Assembly (NCBI GenBank): GCA_014529385.2
Contig: CM043969.1
Location: 18,152,446-18,212,445 of the forward strand
Direction: 5' to 3'
DNA length: 60,000 nucleotides
Source: Adiantum capillus-veneris
Taxonomy: Eukaryota > Streptophyta > Polypodiopsida > Polypodiales > Pteridaceae
Part shown: positions 11,609 through 21,330 of the stretch, one piece after another
How positions within the stretch are numbered: the stretch's first letter is position 1
Layout of the letters: every line of letters starts with the position of its first letter
Made by a program: the position numbers and the translations under genes
Notes under the pieces: generated by a model
Told to the model about the DNA's origin: nothing
Databases searched by the model: none
The model's input: the letters and a program-made list of their open reading frames with translations, nothing else

Positions 11609-11944
11609 CCCTATGCTCGAGATTCGAGAAGGTCAGCAAATTTGAGGAGAGCTCAATGCAAGAACCCCTGCTAGGTTGTGGAAGCAAAACTCCAAAGAAA
11701 ATGACGTTAGATATCTTTGCAAACGGCTCTGACGGCCTGTCATGGGCATCTACTGACTCCAGAGGTGGAGACCTTCTGTTGAAGGCAGCGCAGCAACTTG
11801 CATGCCTACAGAGGCCGCCGGAATCAGAGCTACGACCAGCATGCCTCACTGTCGGGAGCCTGTTGGAGATGGAGCGACGCTGTAGGCTTGTGTAGGGCAA
11901 GGCAAGGCTGATTCAGACGCCCTCCCACAGGGCTACCCCTCGCC

Positions 11945-11948
<4 letters not shown>

Positions 11949-12012
<64 letters not shown>

Positions 12013-12015
12013 AAG
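11949..12015. repeat. (GA)n / GAAA microsatellite, LINE tail 2
   Basis: About 60 bases of GA followed by GAAA units. It is the (TTTC)(TC)n tail of the minus-strand segment at 12016-12892 and abuts the 5' end of segment 1. Confidence 0.95.
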
Positions 12016-12065
12016 ATCTATTAACGTCCTTTAGGAGGCCGAACTCGACCTATAGGACAAAACAA
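12016..12065 (-). other. Conserved LINE 3' end with stem-loop (segment 2)
   Basis: The minus strand carries GGTCG-AGTT-CGGCC at 12037-12050, a 5-bp stem with one G-U type pair and a four-base loop. It lies 21 bases before the (TC)n tail and is flanked by the shared blocks TATTAACGTCC and GGACAAAACAA (plus strand). Confidence 0.65.
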
Positions 12066-12267
12066 ATACATCCATCTTCCATGGGGTCTAGTTCATCAGG
12101 TAAGGGGAAAAAAAAACCAAAATTCACAGTAGCTCAGAGCTCCATGGTCATGAGCTTACTGTTATACAGTGCGTCAAGGCTTTTATGACTCATAAAAGCT
12201 TAGTTTTACATAAAGGGTGATAATCCATGAATTTACATCAAAATATATATATAAGGAGAGATAATCT

Positions 12268-12888
12268 CTACTTTGGGGGTGTGGGATTCTTGAATTCTCT
12301 AATGAGTGCTTTTCCAGCTCTATATACTGCCCATTTGCCTTCTTTCCTTGCTTCACGTACTTCTGCTAATTCACTGGCTCGATCCTTAAGCTGCAAAGGG
12401 GTGAGTTCATTTGAAATCCACACCTTAGTGCCTTGTAGTGATTTTGTTTGCTTCATCACAGCTATCTTCTCCTCCATAGTATCATAATGTACTGCTGCTT
12501 GCTTCCCTTTGACCTCCACGTAGATTGGATCTCCAAGGTCCACAAAAGGCACTGCTTTTCCTAACTGGTGCTTCCATATGGTTGTTTCTGTCATGTATTC
12601 GTCCTCTTCTATGACAACTTGGGTCCCATCATCCGGCATACCACCAATCCTGATAACTTTTTTATTTGCCTGCACTTGGTCTCTTTCTTGCATTTCTGAG
12701 ATAACTTTTGATACTAAAGTGTGGGTTACCTGTGTAGGTGCTGAATTCATGTTTGCCTCATTGTTCTCTTCCTTGTGTGTATGTTCTTGCTGTTCTTTGA
12801 GTTGTAGTTGTGCTTCTAACCGCAAGATTTTCTCATCTTTCGTAGCTATGTCTGCTTTCATTAGGGTAAGCTGGGTTTGTACCTTTTT

Positions 12889-12892
<4 letters not shown>
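12268..12892 (-). CDS. LINE ORF1-type protein, N-terminus lost
   Basis: The frame is open from the (TC)n tract to a stop at 12268. The first ~30 residues of the open frame are Ser-Leu repeats read from the microsatellite and are not real protein. Real sequence begins near LLKKVQTQLTLMKADIA and continues as a coiled coil (LRLEAQLQLKEQQEH), then VIRIGGMPDDG (RRM-like start), then LQGTKVWISNELTPLQLKD and KWAVYRAGKALIREF. The last blocks align with GTKLWITEELT and KWAVYRGGKTII of the segment 1 protein, so the two are paralogues at moderate identity. Its start codon is absent, making it a truncated copy. Confidence 0.6.
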
Positions 12893-12929
<37 letters not shown>

Positions 12930-12944
12930 AAGAAAGAAAGAAAG
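12893..12944. repeat. (GA)n / GAAA microsatellite, LINE tail 3
   Basis: GA repeats followed by five GAAA units. It is the tail of the minus-strand segment at 12945-13761 and forms the left-truncation point of segment 2. Confidence 0.95.
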
Positions 12945-12990
12945 CTTTATTTACGTCTTCTAAAGGCCGAAGTCGGCCTATGAGACAAAT
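12945..12990 (-). other. Conserved LINE 3' end with stem-loop (segment 3)
   Basis: The minus strand carries GGCCG-ACTT-CGGCC at 12965-12978, a perfect 5-bp stem with a four-base loop, 20 bases before the tail. It shares the flanking blocks of segments 1 and 2. Confidence 0.65.
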
Positions 12991-13253
12991 CAATGTACAT
13001 CTAGTGGTAGTCCGGGTGTCCGGAAAAGAAAATACTGAAAATAAAATGCTGAAATGAAAGCTAATCTAGAACCGGGATGTGCAGTGTGGTGGTATGATGG
13101 TAATGTGTGGTGGTATGGGTATATATGGCTCTGGCACCGCAGATACTGACCATATGAATATATGGATGTGGATGTAGCTCTGTCACAACAGAAAATGACT
13201 ACCTCGTGCTGAGTGAAAGTAAAAGTGTGAGGGCATACCTGTATCAGAGCTGG

Positions 13254-13758
13254 CTAGTAGTGTGTAATGGGTGATGGGTATAAAAAGTGGTACATGGGGG
13301 GGAGGGGCTGAAAAACCCGATGTAAGTGGGTGCTCCAATGTGTGGTGGAGCGAGCCCTCTCCAGTTGCTGCTCATGAAGTGTACGGATCCTCAGTATATC
13401 CTGTTGGTATAGATGGGACCGTCGGTATCCTGACTCCCGGGGTCGACGTCGTGCTCGTTGTGCCTCTGCCTGCTCGAGTGTCAGCCCAGTCGTCGTCGGC
13501 GGTGTGGGATCCCCTGAAGTCATTCTCTGGAAAAACTGAGTGATCGTCTGTTGAACACCTCCAGTGTCATGTGGTCGTGGTCGTGTAGACTCCTCACGTA
13601 TGTGGAGTGCTCCTGTGATGAAATGGCCCACATGAGTCTGGTCTCTCCTCCTCATGCATGTCTGGAGAGTGCCCTCAATCCCAAATCTCTGTCTAAGCTC
13701 TGAGTAAGCTGGGCATCGTAGCATGAAGTGCTCCTCCGTCTCCACCTCTGTCTGACAC

Positions 13759-13760
<2 letters not shown>
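13254..13760 (-). pseudogene. LINE ORF2 C-terminal fragment (Cys/His motif)
   Basis: The 168-residue open frame starts at the edge of a (TC)n tract. Its first residues, VCQTEVETEEHFMLRCPAY, fit the C-terminal zinc-type motif of LINE reverse transcriptases, where a Cys pair is followed by an E-T-x-x-H step, a later Cys-Pro, then an aromatic residue and Arg. The rest is Arg-rich with no further domain I recognise. The catalytic reverse transcriptase and the endonuclease are missing, so this is a 5'-truncated remnant. Confidence 0.6.

Positions 13761-13761
<1 letters not shown>

Positions 13762-13815
<54 letters not shown>
13762..13815. repeat. (GA)n microsatellite, tail of a fourth segment
   Basis: About 54 bases of GA. 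To its right the minus strand carries a T-rich end and a possible weak GGGT/ACCT stem with a GTGAAG/CTTCAC hairpin (13817-13875), so it may be the tail of a fourth, more diverged element. Confidence 0.9.
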
Positions 13816-13818
<3 letters not shown>

Positions 13819-15194
13819 TCTTTTTTATGTGAAGTATCTCTTCACCTAGGTTGAACTCACCCTTCACAAAAGAGAGCACTTCCTTTGATCTTTCTTTGAT
13901 TTGCTTTTGATGTTGTGTGGAAACTACTTCTTATGACAAAGAGTACCAAGACACTAGTGTGAAAGCATTCTTGCTTGATTCAGCACTTGGTGGGCTCACA
14001 AGAATGTGCCCTCTCTAGTGGAGCAGCCGGGAAGTCACCCTTGAGGCCGGTGCCAAAAGGAGGCACTTGATGCCTTTGGCGGGAATGGGCTCTTGAAGTT
14101 GATAGCACTGGTGCTCAAAGTTAGCACTTGCGGTTTTGTATGAAGAAGATGGTGGAGCCTTGCACAACCTTGGAGGGCTTGCGAACCTGCGCGGGATGGT
14201 TTGCTTTGGACCCGAATGAGGATGCAATGCAGCTGAGGGCGGGGCTTGGAGTCCCGGTTGAAGTGGCAAGTAAAATGTTGCATGCGTGGGAAGTGGTCCT
14301 TGCAGATCCGCCTCTAGCCGTTAATCAAAATGGAGAGCTGCCTTCATTTCCATTGTCAAACTACCGATTTGAACCCGCCTAACTCAAATGAACTACCCAA
14401 ACTTGGGTGAACTAGGCCAACAAGCCCACGTGCAGGCTTGTGAAGTAATGCCCCAAAAATAACCTCTTTGAAATGAACTCGGCAGTGATGAAACCACATA
14501 CACAAGCTCCTTCGCTAATCAAGATGATTAGTGGCCCTAATCAAGTCAGATTTGTGGAGATAAGGGCTCGTTGCAAAGGGCTATTGGACTACGGATCTGC
14601 GACACAGGATGGTAATTTTATTAGGAAGAAATTATGCAAAAACTTGCCCCAAAAGTGAACCTAATTATACAAATAGAGGACCCTACTATCTTCTTAATCA
14701 ATGTTCATTAATCATGGACAGTAGTGGCTCATTAGGGTTGTCAAGAATGCGTTCTCACCTAATCAATTAGACATTGATCAGTAGAAGATTAACTAGCTAG
14801 TATGCTTAAACTAGGAGGATTTAATTGGCGAGATTAAGAGATGCTAATCTTATTGTAGCTGTGATACTGGTCACAAATGAAAAGACACGTCTCATTGTGG
14901 AGAGAAATGATTGTAGACGTAAAGACACATCCGTTGGACGGAGGAGTGTGGCTTTTAGCCAAGAGGCATGCCTCTAGAGTGAAGAGTCGTGACCATCCAA
15001 GTGTAGGGGTCCTCCTTTGCATGTCACTTCTCGTATCTGCAAATAGGACTAGATGTAATAATGTAACATAGTCACAATTGTGACAGGTGCTCTTTCGCTT
15101 CTGTGCTATCTGAGTAATCCGTTATGTCCATTTTTGACTGACTTGATGGTGGTACCTAGCTGATTCTGATCTTCTCACTGATGATATTTGGCAG
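13816..15194. other. Region upstream of FEN1 exons; no gene recognised
   Basis: The first ~60 bases may be the 3' end of a fourth LINE-like segment. The remainder contains only short open frames with no known motif. The FEN1 exon that should precede 15195 (encoding the helix-two-turn-helix lead-in around a CDYC-type block) was looked for and not found. This stretch is therefore intron or unrelated insertion. Confidence 0.4.
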
Positions 15195-16091
15195 GAATTG
15201 GTGCACAGACAGCCTTGAAGTTGGTTCGCCAGCATGGTTCTCTGGACTCGGTAATCGAAAACTTAAGCAAAGACAGGTCTACAATGCTACCTGATCTACA
15301 CCATTAAAGTGTGATTAGAGCCCTGTTACTCAAAGGCTCTTAAGGACCATTTTTGGAATGTATATTCAAAATATGCATTTTGTTCTCTATGACAGGTACC
15401 AAGTTCCAGAGTCTTGGCCCTACAAAGAAGCCCGACAACTATTCCATGAACCACTAGTAACTTCTGACCAGGATCAAATAGAACTGAAATGGTCACCTCC
15501 TGACGAGGAGGTTAGTTCCAGAGCGTTGGCATTTGAAATTACAGTTTTGTTACTGTGATATAGATTCCCATTTTGGCTCTCATGCAAGTGCTGAAATGCA
15601 GGGATTACGGAAGTTCTTAGTAGAAGAGAACGGGTTTAATAATGACAGAATAATGAAGGTATTTTCTCACCAAAATGACATTTGCATTTCAATTAACAAA
15701 TACCTAAGAAAAGCAAGTTAACTGCTGCTTAACTGGCAGGCCATTGAGAAAATCAAAGCTGCCAAAAACAAATCATCCCAGGGAAGGTACGACTACTAAT
15801 TTATGAGTGTCTTGCAGACTGGTTTGGTCTTTTCTGCTGTTGATTTTGTGACTTATGATGCATTTTATTATTTCCAGGCTTGACTCTTTTTTCAAGCCAA
15901 CTGCTGCTGCTGAATCAAAAGCAACCTCTGCGCCACCTAAACGCAAGGTGATTAATAGAAGTTTCCGTTAGCGTTTTCTCGAATTTTTACCTTGGCCTAA
16001 CAAAATCATGCTCCAGCAGGATGCTCCTGATACCAAAACTGTGAAGCCTGGTGCAAAAAAGACCAAAACCGCTACTAAGGGGAAAAAGTGA
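15195..16091 (+). CDS. FEN1: Flap endonuclease 1, 3' exons (C-terminal part)
   Basis: Six exons with GT-AG introns: 15195-15276, 15396-15510, 15602-15658, 15740-15786, 15878-15947 and 16020-16091 (TGA stop). Joined, they give ~147 residues of flap endonuclease C-terminus: [19 protein letters not shown] (helix-two-turn-helix DNA-binding region), the plant-typical [25 protein letters not shown], and the PCNA-interacting box Q-G-R-L-D-S-F-F, which is split by the fourth intron, then a Lys-rich tail. FEN1 is a nuclear 5' flap nuclease that processes Okazaki fragments and acts in long-patch base excision repair. Exon phases agree at every junction and no stop or frameshift is present, so this part looks functional. 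The last intron has tandem acceptors (CAGCAG at 16014-16019). The N-terminal and internal nuclease exons, with the metal-binding acidic residues, are not visible in the window. Confidence 0.93.
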
Positions 16092-17337
16092 TAACATTCA
16101 AAATATTATTTGGCCCAGAAAAAAAAGCAACAACGGGGAGACCAACCATGAAAGAAATAGATTTAACATGCAACAGTCACTGGAGGAAGTGAGATGAGCC
16201 AACCCCTGCAAGGCAGAGAGAAATACGGTGTTGCACCAGCCTACTGTGCAGGTAAAATTAGTATACCAGATTGTTTTCCTTGGAGGAAATTCTACACTTT
16301 CTAGTTTGTATGTTTAAGGTTGAGAAGCTTGCAATTGTGTCCCAATATATCCCATCTGTACATGAAGGAGTGCGCTTTCTGCACAGTTTTACACGAGAGT
16401 TTGGCCTGAAAGTAGTTGAAAGACTTGTCAAAGGGTTGCAAAGGTTCCTCTTTGAGCAAAAACAGACAAAAAATGAAAGAGCATGGCTATGCGTTTGAGG
16501 TTTGGAATTCATGCTTCCAGAGTTTTTGGCAATCAGAGTTAGGAAATTGTCAGTCTTATGCAGAATTTCTTCCTTTATCCAATTTCAGTAGTCATCAGTG
16601 CTTGTGTCAGAATTCCACCATGTTTTCTAAAAAAAGATGCCTCCTTATAAGCATATTGTACTTTCTTTTCTTAGCATGGTGACAATTTGTTGCTGCTGTT
16701 AATTCTAGTGACCATAGTAAGAAACAGATATATTTGTGTCTCAAGTGCATGAAATGGGATTATTTTCATGGGTGTTGCCATTGTATATTAGGCAAAGAGG
16801 TATTTTCTAACATACCTAAAACATCATTATGTAATATTTTACTTATTATTTAAACATTATCATGTATTTTTATACAATTTCTAGTAAAACATATTTAAGT
16901 TAAGAAAAACCATTTACCTAATGTAGACCTAAAACAGAAACAGGTATAATAAGCTTGTTTTATCTAACTGCATTTTCCATAACTCAGAATGGCCGGAACA
17001 TGATTGACCAATGATGACTTTTAATTGAATCTCAATTTTGGAGTTAGATACTTTTCAATTTGGAAGGGCTTTGTGATCTCTTGCCTAGTGTTCTTTGCAT
17101 TGAGTCACACAGAAGGATTCTAAAAGGTTGCTTGGCTAATAGGATTAAATATGCTCTGAAATGACAGTCTTTACATTTCATGTCGGAGCATCTACCACCT
17201 CGCCACAGCAACTTTTCAAAATGAAGCACCATCTACTGCATGTCTTAGGGGTAGTAGATGGGGCGGTTCACGCTATTCTATTAACTCTGGAAAATTTGTA
17301 GATTTGGGTTTAGTGGGAAATTTTGAGGGATCTCTTG

Positions 17338-17369
17338 CCCCCCCCCCCCCCCCCCCCCCCGCCCCCCCC
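17338..17369. repeat. C homopolymer (23 C, G, 8 C)
   Basis: Long C run interrupted once by G at 17361. Its true length is uncertain in any assembly. Confidence 0.9.
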
Positions 17370-17960
17370 ATCAACCCCAAAACTTAACAATACACGCATG
17401 CATGCATGCAGTGGGAAATGACAATGATGAGCTTGTTCTTTAGTAGCACAAATCAAGGGAATGGTAGAGTACATGGAGCTATGCTCACAAGTTTGACCTC
17501 AACCATTGCAACTCTGTGAAACTTTGTCTAACATGGCTCAACATACATCTTCTAGGGAGTTCTCTTCCTACAGAAGCTTATGCTTCATCAAAAAGTGGTG
17601 GAAATAAAGAAATTTTGAGACTTGAGGTAAGGGGAGAATGATACACTCTTTGTTTTAAATCCGTTCCTGCATTAGGGGGTGCTCATTAAAAAATTGGGCA
17701 TCTGATAAATTGTTTTGTGAGTCAAATTAAAATTTTGTGGAGGTTGCATATATAGATTCCCTAATTTAAGATCTTTTTAATGATCTATAACATCATAGAG
17801 ATCTTGTGGTTTAGTTCATCCTTCAATTTATTTAGCACGTTTCAGAATTATGCCAATGAGCATCGTCTTTGACATGCTTTTGCCCTTTTGGCTTTGAATT
17901 GATTAAGCACTCATGTTGCTGTTACATTCATAGATTGCCCAAGGATATTGCCTATGGTTG

Positions 17961-18150
17961 TGCTCTTTGCAAATGACATGTTAACCTAATAAGCAAGCGC
18001 ATAAATGTATGTCTAGACTCGTGCATTCTTTTATCTATGTAAAAGTTGAGATTCCAAGCTTTGTAGATGGCATGCTAAACTACAAAACAAGCTCATGAAT
18101 GCATGTCTCAACTTGTGCATTCTTTTATCTATGTAAAAGCTATGTTAACT
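17961..18150. repeat. Imperfect tandem duplication, unit ~93 bp
   Basis: The block GTGCATTCTTTTATCTATGT occurs near 18020 and 18114, and the preceding GACATGTTAACC / GGCATGCTAAAC blocks are similarly spaced, giving a unit of about 93 bases. A third, weaker start follows at about 18150. Confidence 0.7.
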
Positions 18151-21099
18151 TTATGAATGGTGTGTTGGGCCTTTGTCGTCAATAAAAAGACAATATTTGT
18201 TGCTGCTGCTTCTATCCTTGCATGGATATATGCAAGATGATTATGTTTGGTAGACTACATCATGGGAATCATAATGTTGTGGTTGTTTTGATGTGCAAAT
18301 GATTTACTTTTGGACACTTTGGTAAAAGTGTATCGAGGTGTGTTTAGGTAGGAACCAACGATCTCAACTTGCTCGTCTCTCTTGAAACATGCAATATGGT
18401 TTGCATTGAGTAGATGCCTCTAGGAGATGGTCTATGTATGTGCACATTTTGTGAAAAATAACATAGTGGGCATGAATGGAGTGTAAATTCAGCCCATCTT
18501 TCGGGTGCTTGCTTGAATTGGTCTAATTTTTGGATTCCTTGAAAAGAAAATAAATTCATTTTCATTTTTAGTGAATTTCCTAGGCTAATAATAAATTGGA
18601 CGTGTCAACAATTAAATTTGGCCATATTCTTTCCAAGTAATTGATTACAAAAGTTATAACTGGATTGGATAATCAAGTGTGCATGGAGAAAATCCTCATA
18701 TTAAAGGCTAGCACTCTAGAAAAACATCATCTCGGATTGAAAGTGAAGATGCATTTCTTCGTAAGGCTTTCACAATAGCCAAAAGTGGTAATCACACCGC
18801 AAAAAAGTTATTGATCCCATCCAAAACTTGCCCTATAAGACAATGAAGAGGGAGGAGAGCTTAGGTGAGAGTTATTGATGCACGTAACCACAAAAATAAT
18901 TGTACAAACTATTATCGCTTTATTGAGCAAGCATAAACACACAAAATCACAATCACATTGAGATAAAGATAATGTCAAAAAAACTTGATGCTAGTTTATT
19001 TGTTTATTACGAATTCGACTAGAGACCTCTCATGTCATATCTTTGTATAAAATAGGCTCTCAAGGGGCTTTATATAGGTGTAAGATTCCCTAGGGTTTGT
19101 ACCTGTCCTCCTTGGGTCTATTTACACGTGCTCTCCTTAGCAAGCCACGTTTTCCATTAAAAATGAATCTAATCCCCCCCCCCCCCCCAAACCAAAAAAA
19201 AAAAAACCAAATCTATGGCAAACATAAAGCATTTCATGGAGATGGATGAGCATTGGACTTTGAATATATAATGTGCATCATTTGTCATATTAGGAAAATA
19301 TGATATGCTACTTAAAAAGCCATCCAAGGTAGCACGGCTTAGAAGAGCGGTCGTCAAAGAAACTTCTAGACTTTATTAGTAAATGTAGCCTATAAGTGAT
19401 GATGAAAAAATGGGATTTTTTTAATCTTTGTAAATGTTGAAGAGGGCTCTTACCAAGTATATTCTGCCCAATGGTAGTGTCTACCTCTTTTACAAGTGAC
19501 TAGAAAGTAAAATAGTGTGCACAGGGAGTGGGGAGTAATGGGTGGTTGAAAAGTACATAACCTAATAAAATTACATCGAATTGCATTGACAGTAGTGCAA
19601 TCGTCATAGAAGACACAATATCACACTTTCATGATGTCAAACTTTCTTGGAGGGGAGAACATGAAATGGGTCTCACCCCATGCTTATTTTGTGCAGGCAC
19701 AACTGTTTACCTCAACATGAGAATTGATGTTTGTGTGGATTTCACTCTTCATAATTTGGTGTATAGGATAAACAACAAAAATTTTGTTACTTTTGTGAGT
19801 GCAACACTCGGGTGACTTATGCATTAACCAGTTCTACAATTTCACTATTAAGTAGACCAAAAGGAAAAATCAACTTTGAAAGTTTTGCCCTCTTGAGGCC
19901 ATTCTTAAGGGATGGTCAAAATACCCTTTAGAAAATTATAAGACCGTTTAATTCAATTCTTAGCAATTCAGGGTACAATTTTGAGGTTTCCAGAGAGCAC
20001 AAATGATGCAAGAGTTGTTTTTATTGTTGTCTTCCATTGTCTTGCATTTTCATCCTGCTTATACATAGTTGTGGAGTGAAAGCATTTTGGACAAGGAAAC
20101 TTTGTAGTTCTCAAATCTTTTGGGAAGAAATTCCCTAAAAAAACGAGGCTTTGCATAGCATTTTCTTAAATATCAAGTTGATGCACTTGAAAGAAAGCCA
20201 ATTTTTTGCTTTTACAAATCATTCAAATCCTTTCTTAGGATTTGGAATTATAATTATATTCTTAATCCTTCTCAAATACTGTTAAAAAGATTTATACTCC
20301 TCAAAACACAAGAAACTCAACAAAATAAGAATTCCATAATACGATGTACGGCTGCTATTTAAGAATAGCACAAAAGACAAGACAACATGGGAGTGGGGGA
20401 AATGGGAACGGGTGGCAAGACCCATGAACCAACATGGCATCGAGATTCTAGACCCATTGGCACGCTCAAAAGCCATGTGTGCAAAATTACTAGCCTCCTT
20501 AACGTACCAAAGGCTTGGGATATGATTGACAAAGTAGACCTCTACTTGTAAGGAGGCCCTTGGAAACAGGCTAAAGTGCAGGACAAAATTCTAGCTCCAA
20601 GCCAGGCTTTTTTGGAGCTTGGAGGCTGCACAAGGGAGTTAGTAAGAAAGTGCAAGAAAGTAGCATCATCATTGGAATGGAGGGAGACCTTCAGATACTT
20701 CATGTGCTCATCTTACATTGGTCCCCTTGGCTCTCCAAGTTAGGATGAGGATCCCTGAATATCTTTTAGAGGGAAGTCTCCAGAAAGATAAATAACAAAG
20801 GGATCTCCAAGCTAACAGCTTTGGGATGATAGCAATTGCTACTGAAAGGATGTAGACTAGTTGGCGGTACAACATGGGTTGAATCTAAACAAAAGGATTT
20901 TGATCACTATAGCTTCAAAAGTTCTATGCAATAGGCCAATGGTTGCTGCTGTTGGGTCAAAACTCGATCAAAAATTTGGCATTGATCCAAAGACAAAAAA
21001 TTTGCACTTGCCAAAACAACGACATCTTACGGAAAACTAATGTATAAAGCAGATTGATTTACTCAGCCCATCAAATTGTGGAAGGTAAATAGGTCTAAA

Positions 21100-21330
21100 G
21101 GGAAATGGGAAAAGAGCATAATGAACATTTGGGAGGCAAAAATTACCAAGCGCAATGAAAATATTTACTCGGAAGGTATTGTAGGGGGCTCTTCCAGCTG
21201 GAAACAAGATTCTTGCTAGAGAGCTAGTCACAAATTCTTGCTTTGGATGCAAAAATAATTGGGAGGATTCTTGCACCTATTTAAAGACGCTATTCTTCAT
21301 GGGATCCTACCACCAAAATCTGTATATGGT
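21100..21330 (+). pseudogene. LINE reverse-transcriptase C-terminal scrap (zf-RVT-like)
   Basis: The plus strand, across frameshifts, reads NIWEAKITKRNENIYS, then GALPAGNKILARELVTNSC, then CFGCKNNWED. This fits the plant LINE block lW-x-x-K...GaLPt...L..R.....C..C....E. It is unrelated in layout to the stack at 10674-13815 and has no flanking tail that I can see. It is decayed, and 20500-21100 may be more of the same element. Confidence 0.45.

Larger units (their letters stand above)
10747..11940 (-). mobile_element. LINE-like element with ORF1 only (segment 1)
   Basis: Bounded on both sides by (GA)n tracts. On the minus strand it has about 330 bases of leader (11609-11940), one ORF1-type coding region, about 145 bases of 3' untranslated sequence, a stem-loop at 10767-10780 and a (TC)n tail. 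No endonuclease or reverse transcriptase is present, although the ORF1 and the 3' end both look complete. The layout resembles ORF1-only 'half-LINE' elements such as mammalian HAL1; that comparison is inference. Confidence 0.6.
12016..12892 (-). mobile_element. LINE-like element with ORF1 only, 5'-truncated (segment 2)
   Basis: Same layout as segment 1: an ORF1-type coding region, about 250 bases of 3' untranslated sequence, a stem-loop and a (TC)n tail. Its 5' end is cut off exactly at the (TC)n tract of the next element to the right (12893-12944), so the reading frame runs into the microsatellite. Confidence 0.6.
12945..13761 (-). mobile_element. LINE 3' end with ORF2 C-terminus (segment 3)
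   Basis: The minus strand begins at the (TC)n tract at 13762, carries the C-terminal end of an ORF2, about 300 bases of 3' sequence, and the same stem-loop and (TC)n/(TTTC)n tail as segments 1 and 2. It is strongly 5'-truncated, as is usual for LINE insertions. It is the only copy here that contains part of a reverse-transcriptase-type protein, so it may derive from the autonomous partner of the ORF1-only copies. Confidence 0.6.
16092..20499. other. AT-rich region after FEN1; no gene recognised
   Basis: The first several hundred bases presumably include the FEN1 3' untranslated region. Beyond that only short open frames occur. The stretch holds C homopolymers (17338-17369, 19174-19188), a CATG run near 17395-17412 and an imperfect tandem duplication at 17961-18150. 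Confidence 0.5.

Noticed and set aside
11544-11900. 118-codon minus-strand frame upstream of the ORF1-type gene
   Set aside because: It overlaps the start of the better supported ORF1 frame and matches nothing; treated as leader sequence.
12578-13057. 159-codon plus-strand open frame across the LINE stack
   Set aside because: It is antisense to the ORF1-type gene and includes (ER)n read from the GA repeat, so it is a shadow.
13762-13960. A fourth LINE-like segment as a full feature
   Set aside because: Only the end next to the GA tract resembles the others and its stem is weak, so I recorded it only as a possibility.
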